A stretch of DNA of 64,000 nucleotides from Telopea speciosissima (GCF_018873765.1 NC_057925.1:47151010-47215009); one strand, 5' to 3'; positions 1 to 12,466 are shown, counted from the stretch's first letter. Program-made: numbers and translations. Notes: a model not told the origin generated them from the letters alone.

Positions 1-2
1 AG

Positions 3-3000
3 AAAAACGTCGAAACACCCTTGCCCCTTGTGGAAACAGCTCCATCTCTCCCTTCTTCCTTTGAGAGCCCCAATATCCAACTTCCGATTGCCAAGCTTGA
101 GAACCATAACTATTTGGATTGGTCCCGATCCATGAAATTGATTCTTCGGTGTAGGGGGAAGATGGGATACATAAATGGTAGCATCAAGGCCCCCCTTCCT
201 ACCAAGCAAGGGTACTCCAAATGGGACACTGAGAATTCTCTTGTGATGGCTTGGCTTCTTTTCTCAATGAAGCCTGAGATTGGAAGAAGGTTTATGGGCA
301 AGGAGACTGCCAAAGACATTTGGGACAGTGTGTCCCGTATCTTTGATCGGGTTGAGGACTGTACAAAGGTGTACCAACTTCTCCAACAGATTGTTAGCCT
401 GCGCCAGGGTGATAGAAGCATCTCTGACTACTATAGTCTTGTTGTGGGCCTGTGGGAGGAGTATGATCACTATAGAGATCTTCAGTTATGTCCTGATGAT
501 GAGGTCAAGGTGCATCGGTTGTTTGAGAAAGAGAGGGTCTTATTTCTCCTTGGCGGCCTTAATTCTGACTTTGAGCCTCTTAGGGTACAAATCCTTGGCC
601 GACCAAGTCTTCCCTCACTGGAGGAGGTGTGTGGATATCTACAGAGTGAGGAGACCCGTAGGGGTGCCATGGGGACTACTCCCACTATTGAGCGCTCTGC
701 TCTTGTTTCTTCCACCCCTCAGGACTCCACTGAGGGAGCTGATAAGGGAGCTGCGAAGGGCCGATTCTTATGTGACCATTGTGGCAAATCTGGGCATACG
801 AAGGACTTTTGTTGGGATCTCCATGGGAAGCCCCCTTCTGGTTCCTCTGGGGGACTGAAGGGACAGTGGAAGAAGGGGCCTAAGGCTCATGTGGGAGTCA
901 TTGAATCTGATCCATCCTCTCTTTCCAAAGAAGACATTGCAGCATTTTGCCATATTGTGGCCCACCTGGATGGTTCCTTTGCTACTCCTACTTCCACTGC
1001 ACTACAGGCTTCTTCCTCCTCCGACACCACACCTTGGGTCATTGACTCAAGTACCACGGATCATATGACTAGTAGGTTTCAGCTGTATAATTCCTATTTT
1101 GTTTGTTCTGGGAAAGATAAGGTAAAAATTGTTGATGGTTCCTTCTCTTCCATTTCTGGTAAGGGAGACATCAAGGTTACATCACTTTTACCCTTGAAGT
1201 CTGTTTTTCATGTTCCCAACTTTGCCACTAACCTTCTTTCAGTTAGCCAATTGACTAAATCTTTGAACTGCTTTGTCACCTTCTTTCCTACCCATTGTCT
1301 TTTTTAGGATTTGGTGACGAGGAGGGTGATTGGCAGTGGTCGTGAAACTAACGGCTTGTATGTTTTGGAGACCGGTGCTTCCCCTGTTGTGCAAGCTCAG
1401 TCCTATGTTTGTGGGCAAGAAGGTGGACGTACTCAGGAGGATATTTTGCTTTGGCATCATGGTTTGGGACATCCTTCTTTTTCTGTTATGAGGAAACTGT
1501 TGCCATATTTATTTATTTCTTTTCCTGTCACTCATGTTTTTCATTGTGAACCTTGTCTATTTGCCAAAAGTTGTAAAACAGTTTATGCATCGAATGGTAA
1601 TAGATCTACTTCACCTTTTCATCTTATCTATATTGATGTTTGGGGGCCTTCCCTTGTTACCTCTTTGCGTGGCTTCCGCTACTTTGTTTCTTTCATTGAT
1701 GACTATTCTCGGGTTACTTGGGTTTACCTTTTGAAACACAAGAGTGATGTCTATGTTGCATTTAAAAATTTTTATGAGTTAGTGTATACCCAATTTCAAA
1801 CTCGGATCCAAATTGTTCGTTCTGACAAAGGTGGGGAGTATATGTATAGTGGGTTGGAAACCTTTTTTTCTAACCATGGCATTATTCATCAGGTGGCCTG
1901 TGTTGATACCCCACAACAAAATAGGGTGGCTAAAAGAAAAAATCGCCATCCCCTTAAAGTGGCTAGATCCCTTTGGTTTACCATGCATGTTCCAAAAACT
2001 TTTTGGTCTGATGCTCTATTCACTGCTGTCTTTCTTATTAATCACATGCCATCTAGTATCTTGAACTTTAAGGTTCCTCTTGATGCCTTACCCTCACGGT
2101 CTTCTTCTTTTTCTCTTCCTCCAAGGGTGTTTGATTGTATTTGCTATGTACATATTAGCAAATCTGCCCGCACTAAATTGGATCCTAAGGCTCTAAAGTG
2201 CATCTTTCTTGGGTATTCCTCCACCTCCAAAGGGTATAAATGCTATCATCCTCCTACTCGTCGGTGGCTTCTCTCCAAAGATGTCCACTTCTTTGAAACC
2301 ATACCGTATTTTCAGTCACCTCTTCAGGAGGAGTGTTCATCTCTTGGTGGTGGTGTTGAGGGTGAAGAGGTTCCCAAGTTTGTTTCATTTCCTTTCTCCT
2401 CTCTTGTCCCTATTTCCCCTTTTCAGATTGACAAGGGAAAGAAAAACTCTGTGGATACTGTTGTTGAGGGGGAGCCTCCTAGGGCACAGGTGAACAGAGA
2501 ACAGAGGGAGCTACTGGTGCATACGAAGGACAGGAGAAATCCTTCTTCATGGCTTCCTATAAAGAAGACCTGCCAAAATCCTTCTTCGTCTCCTCATCCT
2601 GAGCCTCCATCCATCGAGACAGGTATACCTCCCTCTACTTCTACATCCTTAGACTTAGATCTTCCTATTGCTCACCGCAAGGGAACTCGGGCATGTACTA
2701 ATCCCATTGCCAAGTTTGTTTCCCACTATTCTATCTCCCTTACAGGTATAGCCTTCACTGTAGCTATCTCATCCATATCTATTCCCAAGAATGTAGCAGA
2801 GGCTATGGCAGATCCAAAATGGAGAGAAGTAATGAGCATAGAGATGTTGGCTCTTGAGCAGAATCACACTTGGGACCTTGTTGAACTCCCTAATGGGAGA
2901 ATCCCTGTTGGATGCAGATGGGTATTCACAGTCAAGTTCAAATCTGATGGTACTGTGGAGAGGTATAAGGCAAGACTTGTCGCCAAGGGTTATACACAGG

Positions 3001-4319
3001 TGTATGGCATTGACTATCAGGAAACCTTTGCTCCGGTGGCCAAGCATAATTCCATTCGTGTACTTCTCTCAATGGCTGCAAACCTTGATTGGCCATTGTA
3101 CCAGCTTGATGTAAAGAATGCATTCTTACACGGTGATCTAGAAGAAGAGATATATATGCACTCTCCTCCTGGGTTCAAGCATCCTGGTGGCAATGGAAAA
3201 GTGTGTCGTCTTAGGAAGGCTCTCTATGGACTCAAACAGTCCCCTAAGGCTTGGTTTGAGAGGTTCAGACAAGCCCTCCTGCAAAATGGATATACTCAAA
3301 GTCAAGCTGATCACACATTGTTTATATAAAGGAACGGCAGCACTATTACGGCTCTCATTGTTTATGTTGATGACATTGTGGTCAAGGGAAACAGTGAAGC
3401 TGAAATCTCAAAGCTTAAACTTTATTTGGCTCGGCAGTTTGAGATCAAAGATCTCGGTCCATTGAAGTATTTTTTAGGGATTGAAGTTTCAAGATCCAAG
3501 CAAGGGATCAATGTTTGCCAAAGGAAGTTTGTTCTTGATCTACTTACAGAGGCAAGCTACTTAGGATGCAAACCAATCTCCTCCCCTATTGAGCATAACC
3601 ACAAACTAAGGGAAGATTGTGGTGAACCTCTTATGGATGCTGAAAAGTATCAGAGATTAATAGGTAAGCTAATCTCTCTCTCCCTCACCCGACCTGACAT
3701 CACCTACGCTGTTGGAGTGGTGAGTTAGTTTATGCATGCACCCAGGATGGGACATCTTGATGCAGTTTACAGGATCCTCAGGTATTTGAAGTCATGCCCT
3801 GGAAAAGGCCTTCTCTTCTCTAGGAATGGTCACTTGAGAATTGAAGTATATACAGATGCTAATAGGGCCGGGTCTATTTCTGATAGAAGATCCACCTCTG
3901 GATACTGTACCTTTGTTGGGGGAAATTTAGTCACCTGGAGAAGTAAGAAGCAACCTGTGGTAGCTAGGTCAAGTGTTGAAGCAGAGTTTAGAGCCATGGC
4001 TCATGGTGTGTGTGAAATCTTGTGGTTGAAAAAACTTGTTCAAGAATTGGGATTTGAGACGACTGAACCTATGAGTCTATATTGCGATAACAAGGCAGCC
4101 ATAAGTATTGCTCACAACCCAGTTCAACATGACAGGGCAAAGCATGTTGAGGTCGACAGACACTTCATCAAGGAGAAGATAGACTCTAAGACTATTTGTA
4201 CTTCTTTTGTGAAGACAAATGAACAAGTGGCAGACATCTTCACCAAAGGACTTAGCTCTCATCACTTTAGTTTTATGTTAGACAAGCTGGGTATGTATGA
4301 CATATACCACCCAGCTTGA
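3..4319 (+). pseudogene. copia-A gag-pol polyprotein, broken by three stop codons
   Basis: Four collinear segments (3-1307, 1308-3329, 3330-3728, 3729-4319) stay in one frame and are separated only by stops. Gag carries the zinc knuckle CDHCGKSGHTKDFCWDLHG near 770-826. The protease motif is degraded to WVIDSSTTDHM near 1038-1070. Integrase has its HHCC region (HHGLGHPSF; CEPCLFAK) at 1456-1570 and the DD35E core, but the third catalytic residue reads VAKRKN where copia-B has VAERKN, so Glu became Lys. Reverse transcriptase carries YVDDIVV at about 3364-3384, and RNase H includes DNKAAISIAHNPVQHDRAKH. Compared with copia-B and the family consensus, the stops at 1305-1307 and 3726-3728 are CAG to TAG changes. 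The element is dead in cis. Confidence 0.93.
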
Positions 4320-4326
4320 GGGGGAA

Positions 4327-4545
4327 TGTTAAGAATAGCTGTATCAGGGGTATATATGTACATAACCCCTCTTTTATGTATTCTTTGTGTCATTTGTACG
4401 AGGCCAAGGGCCTGTGTGTAATTATATATTATTTTCAATATAAGCATGTTAGTTTCTTGTTTTGAGAAATAATACACCAAACCAAAACCGTGGCTGCTCT
4501 CTTGAAGTTTCTTCTCTTCTTCTTCTTCCACTCTAAAAGCTAACA
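4327..4545 (+). repeat. 3' LTR of copia-A (219 bp)
   Basis: It starts TGTTAAGAATAG directly after the polypurine tract GAGGGGGAA and ends AAAAGCTAACA, giving TG...CA ends with the 5-bp inverted termini TGTTA/TAACA. The reverse complement of the 224-bp copia-B LTR at 29669-29892 matches along its length, which confirms both boundaries. Confidence 0.92.
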
Positions 4546-4609
4546 CATCCAAGCAGATTTTAGGTGGTCTAGGCGGTTGTCCTCTTAGTGGTATTGAATG
4601 CCTTGGTCC

Positions 4610-5535
4610 TTATTTATGCCAAATATCACTTTCATTTACTTAAGATATTATTCATAAATAAGCAAATTCCCCCTATTTGAATCTAATGAAAATAGTTAAA
4701 AAATAAAATTCCAAAAGGATAAAAAGTCAACCCCCCCAGTTCAAGAACAAAATCAACGGTAGGTGAAATTCTCAGATTTCTAATGTTAGGGTTTTTCTCA
4801 AATCTAAAAATTCCATAAATCTTAATATGATATAACATTGCTAAAAACCAAAAGTGCGGTAAAATATTCATTTGTTTTGATATCTAAAAAATATTTTCAT
4901 TCAGAGCGATTTTGACAGCATTTAAGCAAACCAAATAAGGTTTGACTGGAAACCGGAACATAACTACTTTAATATAAATCAGATTTAAGCAATCTTGGAT
5001 TTGTTGGAAAGCTGATTTTGTGCTCTACCTAATACAAAATGTCTCAAGTAAAAATAAAATCATTTGACTAGTCAAACTTCTTAGAGAACGACAACATTTC
5101 TCTAAATCGAGAACAGTTTAATTACTAATAGATAAGTTCATATTTTCTAAGAACAATATAAACCAAATGTGAGACTAGTTATACCGTGACAATGACCAAT
5201 TCCAAAAACAGTATAAACCAACTGTATGTTTTGATTGTTTCAAATTTCCAATAGCTTACTTGTTCAGTTCTATTGTTTTCTAATTCTATGTTGATTTTTT
5301 ATGACTTGATGTGGCTTAATATTGATTTTTGATAACTTGATGAAACTTAATGTTGATTTTTGATGACTTTATGTGGCTTAATGTTGATTTTTTATGATAT
5401 AAGGCTTATACTGTAACATACTAAATAATGTTCGAAAAGAGGAAAAATAAAAAGTAACAATGGCGCCTTGGTCACCTAAGCGCTTAGGCACCCCTCCAAC
5501 ACCTTGGGTCGCCTTGCCGCCTTGACAACTATGTT
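4610..5535 (+). repeat. Interspersed repeat R1, copy 1 (about 0.93 kb)
   Basis: This AT-rich block is repeated in inverted orientation at 16716-17678, with colinear similarity along its length (for example the stretch around 4900-5040 against 17220-17360). One end carries CTAGGCG/GCCTTGG-type heptamers followed by CGCCTTGACAACTATG. A CTAGGCGG motif also occurs just outside the other end at 4570, so the element may have complementary ends. No protein-coding potential is visible. It is probably a non-autonomous DNA element; I cannot assign a superfamily. Confidence 0.75.
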
Positions 5536-6060
5536 CCCAACCCAATGAACAGTTTATGTTAGCAGAAAAGAAAGAAAACCGAGGTAACCAAAGAAGGAAC
5601 TAAGTGATAGAAAGAGGAATAACGAAGGAAGGACCGAAGGAGAAAGTACCAGAAGAAGAATTCAGAATTGCAGAGGAGGAAGACAGGGCCACGGTTTGCA
5701 ATCACACTACGCAACAGCAGGTAACTCAATATAATTTCATTCCAAAAATAACTCCATGACTCCTTCGTTATGGCATGTATTTAAAGACTCAAACAACCCA
5801 TAATCCTAATCGAAGTCTCAAACAGAATAACTATATTTTGGACTCAAAACTGAAACAAACTCTAACTCTATCTATGAGTCTATCAAAGGATAAACTAATA
5901 CAAATAAATTTACAAAATGCACTCAAAAAGAAGAGTCCTAATCAAAATCTGAAACAGAGTTTGAACCTATTTTGGACTCAAAACTGAAACAAACTCTTAC
6001 TCTAACTCTATCCATGACTCTATCAAAAGATGAAATAATGAAAAGAAATTTAAAAAATTA
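5536..6060. repeat. Non-coding stretch with a 135-bp tandem duplication
   Basis: No gene is visible. The block beginning TTTTGGACTCAAAACTGAAA near 5836 recurs about 135 bp later near 5970, including the following ACTCTATC..GACTCTATCAAA segment, so the stretch holds an imperfect tandem duplication. On the minus strand a TTTAAATAC box lies near 5780. This could be the remains of an LTR belonging to the gypsy fragment at its right, but it does not match the LTR at 9251-10417. Confidence 0.5.
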
Positions 6061-9000
6061 ACTCAAAAAGATACCTAAAGCAGGAGATTAGTATTTTAGT
6101 TTGTAATGGCCAGGTGGGTTTTATACTGATTCTGGGCCTCCTGATTTCCTTTGCTGCTTTAGGAGTTTCCTTATCTTGATTGATGATATCAAGTTGAAGA
6201 AATGCTTTTCTTGGAGAGATCACCAAACCATCTAAAATCTCCCTTTGCTTCTTCCAGCTCTGGAACCTGCTATAGAGGAAGTTGAACAACTCTTGCAAGT
6301 CCTAATTCCTACGCATAACTACATCAACTCTCCCGGTCTTAAAGAACTCAATCTGTTGAGTTAGTCGTGAACCCAAGATGCCCTTGTAATTATCTCGACA
6401 CTGAGATGGTTGAACTGCAACTCCATGAGTGGGGAGTAGAGAATGACTCATAACTACAGGAGATTGTCGCCGACGAGGGATGTTTGATAACATGTGTGAT
6501 GACATCAAAGATGTACGTCCTCCATGTTTTACCTTGACGGTATTTTGTGCATCATCGTAGAGAATACCAGCATGTTGTTGCCAAAGTCATCCTAAAAGAA
6601 TGTCACAATGTGCCAACGGGGTGACTAAGCAACGCACATTATACTGTAAAGGCCCAAACTGTAGATGTACTTGAGCTATTGCAGTGGCCTCTTCCCAAAC
6701 TGTAGGTCCAAAACCTTGCACATAGGGGTGAAAACATGGGTTTTTTAAAACCTTAGCCCAACCCTGAGTCCTCTTAGCTCAACCCAAGCCCAACCCGACC
6801 CTAGGTCAGGCTGAGATATTTCAGCCCAGCCCGACCCTGATTGACCCTGATCGAGCCGGGTTGGCCTTGATTGACCCTGATTTTTGCCAAGGGCTGGGTT
6901 GACCCTAATTTTTGCTAGGGCTTGGTTGGCCCTGACTTGCCCTGCTTTTTTCCCATTTCAGTCGTCCTATGCATTAAAAAATGAGATACATGTGATTGGG
7001 TATTGGTTTGTTTCATACTCAATTGACTGTTGTTAAAAAACTTGGACCAATCTTAAAATTGTAAATATTTCCGTTCAATAGATAATTAGCCTGTTTTTGA
7101 TAAACCAATAGATAATTAGATACTAAACAAGAATTCCAAAATGTAAACAATAAATTGTAAGGCATAACCTAACATAGAGCCGGGTTGGGCTGGGCTTAGC
7201 CCGAAGCCTCAACCCTGGCTCAGCCAGACCCTGACCCAGGGCCTGAAAATTTCAACCCTACCCGCCCTCAGGGTCGAAAAATCCATCCTAGGCCCTGTTC
7301 GGGCTTAGGCCAAGCTCGGGCCGATAGGGTCAAACTAACACCCCTACTCACACATGAATCTTCTTGAAGAGTTGTTTCTATGGAAGGTTGTGTGCTCTAA
7401 CAATATCAGCAGAGATAAAATTGGTTTATGCCCCGATATCTACGACCGTATGAGCATCTATAAAACCAATACCATGCAAAAAAATACCCTTCTGTGTAAA
7501 GAGGGGAGCTTTATCAATTAGTCTATTTGAGAATGATGTAAAACTTATGGAGTGAGCTTCAACTTCATCATCATCAAGAGCACCATCTACGGGATGAGGG
7601 TATAAATCAGGTATAACATCATCGTCATCCTTCTGTGCTAGTTGTGTCTACTACATTCACGGGACAAGACTTATTGGGACATTTTTTTACTGAAGTGACC
7701 TTTCTCGCCACAATTACAGCACACAATGCTCTTCAACCAATCATTTCCTCTAATAACCTTTGAATTTTTTTCTTCTACTTTGCAAGACTCGGGCTTCTTG
7801 TCTTCAGCTATCTTGGCATAAGCAGCTGCCACATCAATAGACCTGAAAGGCTGAAATCACTATTAACCAACTCCAGTCGAAACTTAGTATTCAACCACTG
7901 ATATATCTCAAAACCTGGTTGTTGGTCTGTCTCCTGAAGTCTACATATGGAGGATATCTTGTGAAACTCCATGGTGTAAGTATCTACATCTTTATTGCCC
8001 TAATGGAAGTTGACTAGCTTATGAAAGAGTACTTTCTTGTAATTAGGAGGGACGAACTTGTCATTCAGAATCTGCTTCATGGCTTTCCAATTATTGATGG
8101 GCCCAAGTCACCTGATAAGCCTTGATGTAGCATGCCACCCCACCATGAACATGCATACCCAATAAAGTTGATGAGGATGAGTTCACATTTTTTCTCGTCC
8201 GGAAAGGATTTATAAGCGAAAATCCTTTCAACCTTGGTAAGCTAATAAAGAATTCCTCTAGGCCCTTTTCACCATGTAACCGAAGCCTCAACCTTGATGT
8301 CATAGTCCCTGTCCAAAAAATTGTTGTGTAACATCCTGGGGTATAACTGGATCAGGTCGCTCTCTAAGGTGTTTCTTTGGTCTTAAGGCACCAAATTAAA
8401 TTGATGTAGGTTAGGTAGAGAAGAAAGAGCATCAAACTTCTGCATGTACTCAGATACAGTCATAATCCCTTGGCGTAGGGTGTTAATTGATCTTGTAGCT
8501 GTGCTCTGTAATGCCTGGCAAATATTTCTCCCTCAAGTCATATCTCATTTCGTCCCATGTAGTGGGTGCATGACCAGCAATTCCATGTCCCTTTCTGCAG
8601 TTCACCACCATTCTCAGGCAAGGCCAACCAGTTTGGTACGTGCCAATCTCATCTTCCTGTCTTCAGGCAAGTCATACCAATCAAAGTAATCATCAAGGGC
8701 AGCAAGCCAATCATAAAATACCTGAGGATCATGGTTCCCATCGAACTCCTTCAACTCGAGCTTCACCTTCTGGGTGTCATAACTTTGATTAAGAACTTCA
8801 TCTGTAGTGAAGTATGATCTCAAGTACTCTTCAAAATTAGGCCTCCTAGGCTCTTCCTTATTTTTGTCCCTGTCTTCTCTATGCCCTTCTCTGTCATACC
8901 TGCACCTGTCTCTGTGATCTCTATACTCTTTGTGATCCCTGTGATCTCTGGATCAATCTCTGTAATTCCTGGATCGATCCATGTGATTCCTATTTTTTCC

Positions 9001-9233
9001 CAAAGTTCCTTGTACTAAGTTGATATTTGTCCTCTTCAAGGGGATTGTTGCTGTCCCCAAGAGGTGCAACATGTCTTTGCTCTATAACTTGCAACCTCTC
9101 AGTGATAGTCCTCTGTTCAGCTCTAATCTCTTCAGATATGACCTTCTGTTCAGCAGTGAACTTTTGAAACAGCTCTAATATTGTAGCCATAGGATCGATT
9201 GCTACTGGTAATGGTCTGCCATGTTCATCCATG
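6061..9233 (-). pseudogene. Decayed Ty3/gypsy gag-protease region
   Basis: Read on the minus strand from an ATG at 9232 just inside a primer binding site. The N-terminal gag piece (9232-8990) is followed by a gag core near 8823-8614 with VKLELKEFDGNHDPQVFYDW, typical of plant Ty3/gypsy gag. Further gag lies at 8303-8091. A zinc knuckle CCNCGEKGHFSKK sits near 7730-7690, where one extra A shifts the frame before the last Cys. A retropepsin-like part follows: V-D-I-G-A then a stop then T-N-F-I near 7430, and downstream QFGPLQYNVRCLVTPLAHCD with DILLG near 6680-6580. Reverse transcriptase, RNase H and integrase are absent. Stops, frameshifts and a 0.6-kb insertion (6723-7345) show it is long dead. 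Confidence 0.8.
6723..7345. mobile_element. Non-autonomous hAT-like element inside the gypsy gag-pro relic
   Basis: The ends are complementary (TAGGGGTG at 6723 and CACCCCTA at 7338-7345). They are flanked by imperfect 8-bp direct repeats, CTTGCACA on the left and CTCACACA on the right, differing by two transitions. Eight-bp duplications and this terminal motif fit the hAT superfamily. The block interrupts the gypsy protease reading frame, which resumes on the other side. The inside is a GC-rich string of GGGTTGG/CCCAACCC-like words with no ORF. Superfamily is inference; the insertion itself is clear. Confidence 0.65.
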
Positions 9234-9245
9234 GCTCTGATACCA
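9234..9245 (-). other. Primer binding site for initiator Met-tRNA (gypsy relic)
   Basis: The minus strand reads TGGTATCAGAGC, the standard plant iMet-tRNA primer site, placed 5 bp from the LTR end at 9251 and directly before the gag start codon. It fixes the minus-strand orientation of the relic. Confidence 0.85.
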
Positions 9246-9250
9246 CTTAA

Positions 9251-10417
9251 TGTAGCCCTAGATAGACAAAGGATTTACTAGGAGTCAAGTAACCAGGACC
9301 TTTCAATACTGCTGGCCGATTGGGGCAGAATTAAGGATTTAGGTTAGACCTAGGGTTAGCTTTAAGGTAATGGATGCAATTCTTATACGGTAATGCTAGG
9401 CAGGTTTAGAGGAAGCTAACAGTGAAGGTTTGAATGATGTTTGAGTGAAAATTTAAAAATCAGAAAATTAGGGTTAGGGTTTCGGGTTTGGGGAAGATAA
9501 GAGTGATGGATTTTAAGGTTTAGAGTGAGAATTTGGGCTAGGATTTTAGGTCGAATTCTCTAATGGTAGAGAGGAGCATTCGGCCAAGGTTTGGTGAGGT
9601 TTTGATGGTTGGATATGGCTGGGTGGAATTTTTAGGGTTTTGGGTTTTAATGGAGGTTGAGGGGGATTAGGGTTTAAGAGCTAAGATGGGCTTGAGGTTA
9701 AGGTCAAGTGGAGGGAATGAGGTAAGATGGTTGTGGTAGAATTTTGGATGAAATTGGATGGGGGAATTGAGCTGGACAAGATGTAGATTGAACTAGGGTT
9801 TAGTGGATTGATTGGGGATTAATGGGTTTAGGTTAGAGGATTAGAAGAAGAACGTGAATGCTGAAACAGTAAATTACTTACTTGTAATTGAATATCTTCA
9901 ATGGCAGCAGCTTGAAGAATATAGGGTCTCCTGATCTACAAGATGCAAGGAGTTGAGAAGAAGATCCACCCGGTCTACAAGACGCAAGGAGTCACCAGTC
10001 CCTTCACCTTGATATTACTCACAAGGCACACTCTCAAAGGAGCAAAGCAGCAGCAACAATGGCAGCAAAAAAAGACAGTTTTTTTTCAAAGGGGAGCCCC
10101 CCACGATTTCATTAATTTATAATATGGCCATAGGCCTAAAACGTATTCACCCTAGGAATTTGAATCCTAGGCTGAATCCTAATTACAAACTAAAAAGTAC
10201 TCCCTCTAAAGATCGTGGAGGGGTGGAAATAAAACACTTAAAAGAAAGATTCCCTAACTACCAATAGGAAATAAGCACCTAACAACCAATAGGATTAATT
10301 CACTTAAATTGAACCATGGTCTGAACCAGTTCAATTTAAGTTTACAATTAAATGAAAACTAAACTAAGAATGGAATGCAGAAATAAACTAAGACTAAATT
10401 AAACTAAGGCTCCAACA
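9251..10417 (-). repeat. Probable 5' LTR of the gypsy relic
   Basis: On the plus strand it begins TGTAGCCCTAG next to the primer site and ends GCTCCAACA, giving TG...CA ends. A minus-strand TATAAAT box near 10112-10125 suits an LTR promoter. The matching 3' LTR is not seen at the left side, so the outer boundary (10417) rests only on the TG...CA rule. Confidence 0.55.
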
Positions 10418-11171
10418 CTCGGCCCTAATCTTAGGGCTGCTTCTTCTTCTTGCGGATACTTGGATCTGCATCATTTTGCTTCTGCAAACATCACTGTCCT
10501 GAGATTGGCTGTGAGGGTGAGATACCCAGGCTGAGATAGCCTTCACTGCCTCTCTCCATCGATATGCATTCAAGTGTTCAATTTATTTCAGTTCTGCCCT
10601 AGCCGATAACTAGATTCAATCCAACTACTGGGATTCTTCTACTAGACTCAAGAACAGCTCAATCAACAACTAAGTACAACACCCCAACCCCAAACCCTTC
10701 TTCTTATAATCCTCTAAACCTAACCCTATCATTCCCACCATCTCTGAACATCATCCCCATTACCTAAATCCCACTCAGACCAATCCACTCATCAAAATCC
10801 CACCTTTATTGATTCGATCTTTCCCTCTCACCATAAGGGAAACTGAATTCTAGTCCCAACCCTAGGCCACCAGTCTAAACCCTAGATTTCCCCTCCTTCC
10901 ACTTTCCCAAAACCCAGAAACCCTAAACCTAATCTATTGTTCACTCAAGTTTACATACCTGACCTCATCAAAGCATCTCAGGACCTTCACTGGAAGACTC
11001 CCCTACATCAACTTACCCTAACCTTACCATCAAAAATTCAAAACCTAAACCTAATTTCACAATTTCACATATTTTGACCTAGCCGATTTCCCTAATCCAT
11101 AGCAGATCCTGGTTATTGGTTCTAGTTGGCCTCATACCCATCTAGAATTACATTACATAATCATAAGTAAA
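10418..11171 (+). repeat. Degraded LTR-like stretch, inverted relative of the neighbouring LTR
   Basis: No gene is visible. The plus strand is C-rich with many AACCCTAAACC-like words. When reversed, its right half shows patchy likeness to the start of the LTR at 9251 (the order AACCAGGA..., GGCCGATT-like, AGTGAAGGT...). I read it as an old, oppositely oriented relative. The telomere-like words are scattered and not in tandem. Confidence 0.3.
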
Positions 11172-11950
11172 GATGGTGACAGAGGATGATGTTTCATAGA
11201 GAATTAAAGCGGGATCGATGAAGTAGAGAGGTGCATCCAGAGTGTTGTGTGACCAACATATTCCTTTAAAGCTTAAAGAAAAATTCTATAGGACTGTTGT
11301 ACGGCCGGCTATGATGTATGGGGGCAGAATGTTGGGCAGTTAAGAAGTGTCATATTGATAAAATGTGTAGCAAAGATGAGGATGTTAAGATGGGTGTGTG
11401 GCAAAACAAAGAAGGATAAAGTACAGAATGAACGAATTAAAGCGGACGTGGGAGTCACCTCGATCAATGACAAGCTCCGAGAGAGTTGTTGAAGGTGGTA
11501 TGGTCATATTCAATGGAGGCCTCGAGACGCTCCAGTAAGGAAGAGTGATATTATTCCGATTGAAGGGGCTAAACGAGCTAGGGGCAGGCCTAAAATGACT
11601 GTAGGAGAAGTGGCGAGGAAGGACATGCATAGTCGAGGTCTTGTACCAAGTATGACCTCGGATAGAGCCTATTGGAACGCAAGGATCCATGTAGCAAAAC
11701 CCATTTACCTGAGATTCTCCTGACGTGTTGGGTTGTGCCTCTTTCCTCTTACTATATTTCATCTTTCATTTTTATTTTATTTTTTCTTTTCGTTTTATTT
11801 GTCATTTCTCTCCTCTTTCCCCATCCCTCTTTTCTCATCTTTTCTTTCCCTTTTTTGGCTAGATCGCAGTTTTTCTTACTTTGTTTATTTGGATCCTTGT
11901 AGCCGACCCCATTAAGTTGGGATAAGCCTGAGTTTGTTGTTGTACGGTGA
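11172..11950 (+). mobile_element. LINE (non-LTR retrotransposon) 3' fragment
   Basis: Across several frames the plus strand encodes the C-terminal tail typical of plant LINE polymerases: LKEKFYRTVVRPAMMYG near 11270-11320, then RMLRWVCGKTKKDK-like, a GHIQWRPRDAPV-like stretch near 11505-11530, and KRARGRPKM near 11575. The 3' end carries the plant LINE signature GTAGCCGACCCCATTAAGTT at 11900-11919, followed by TTGTTGTTGT. The 5' part is missing and frameshifts are frequent. Confidence 0.8.
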
Positions 11951-12466
11951 TAACCCAAGGGTTCATCTTCATTCTATTTATCAAAAATTTTCGTTCTTCC
12001 AAGGGCCATGATCCACACACCAAAAAACAAATTAAAAAAAATAATAATAAAATTTAGAAGGGCATCACGATTCCAAAAGCTATGTATACAGAAATGGATA
12101 GGGATTGAGTGGGAGGATAATAATGTGATAATTCCTTGTTCTTCATTTACCTTAGAGCATATCATTTATTAGTTCTGCATAAATCCACCATCAACCCCCC
12201 CCCCCCAAAAAAAAAAAAAAAGAAAGAAAACTCAAAGACAATCTAAAGCTGAGCATACAAGATCCAACTCTTGAGCCAGCAAGGGGAAAGCTAAAATATT
12301 GGAATAGACTGAAATACTGAGTAAAACAATATATTCATGCATAAATACATACATAAAGTTTTTTTTTATGATAAACAGTACAACTAACAAAAACAATATG
12401 GGTCATCAGAAGTGGGGAAGGGAGGAAAACTAACAAAAGTGCAAATATGGAATAACAAAAACTCAC
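11951..12466. other. No gene seen; downstream flank or intron of the UPL5-like gene
   Basis: AT-rich sequence with a C-run and A-run at about 12196-12222. On the minus strand it begins immediately after the exon donor GTGAGT at 12466-12461, so it is transcribed as intron if the ligase gene is intact. No further HECT exon can be recognised here or anywhere down to position 1. Confidence 0.6.

Larger units (their letters stand above)
1..4545 (+). mobile_element. Ty1/copia LTR retrotransposon copia-A (5' end outside window)
   Basis: The order gag, protease, integrase, reverse transcriptase, RNase H, polypurine tract, LTR identifies a Ty1/copia element on the plus strand. The 5' LTR, primer site and leader lie left of the window, since the first bases already read as gag codons. 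The polypurine run at 4317-4326 is followed by a 219-bp LTR ending at 4545. The target duplication cannot be tested without the left end. A second copy of the family lies at 26528-29892 on the other strand. The coding region has three in-frame stops, so this copy cannot encode its own proteins. Confidence 0.95.

Noticed and set aside
9234..9245. Match to the 3' end of a tRNA as a tRNA gene
   Set aside because: Only the 12-nt primer binding site is present, without cloverleaf sequence. The same holds for 29657-29668.
10900..11060. Telomere-like words (AAACCCTAAACC) as a possible interstitial telomere
   Set aside because: The words are scattered and degenerate, not a tandem 7-mer array; the stretch looks like LTR-derived sequence.
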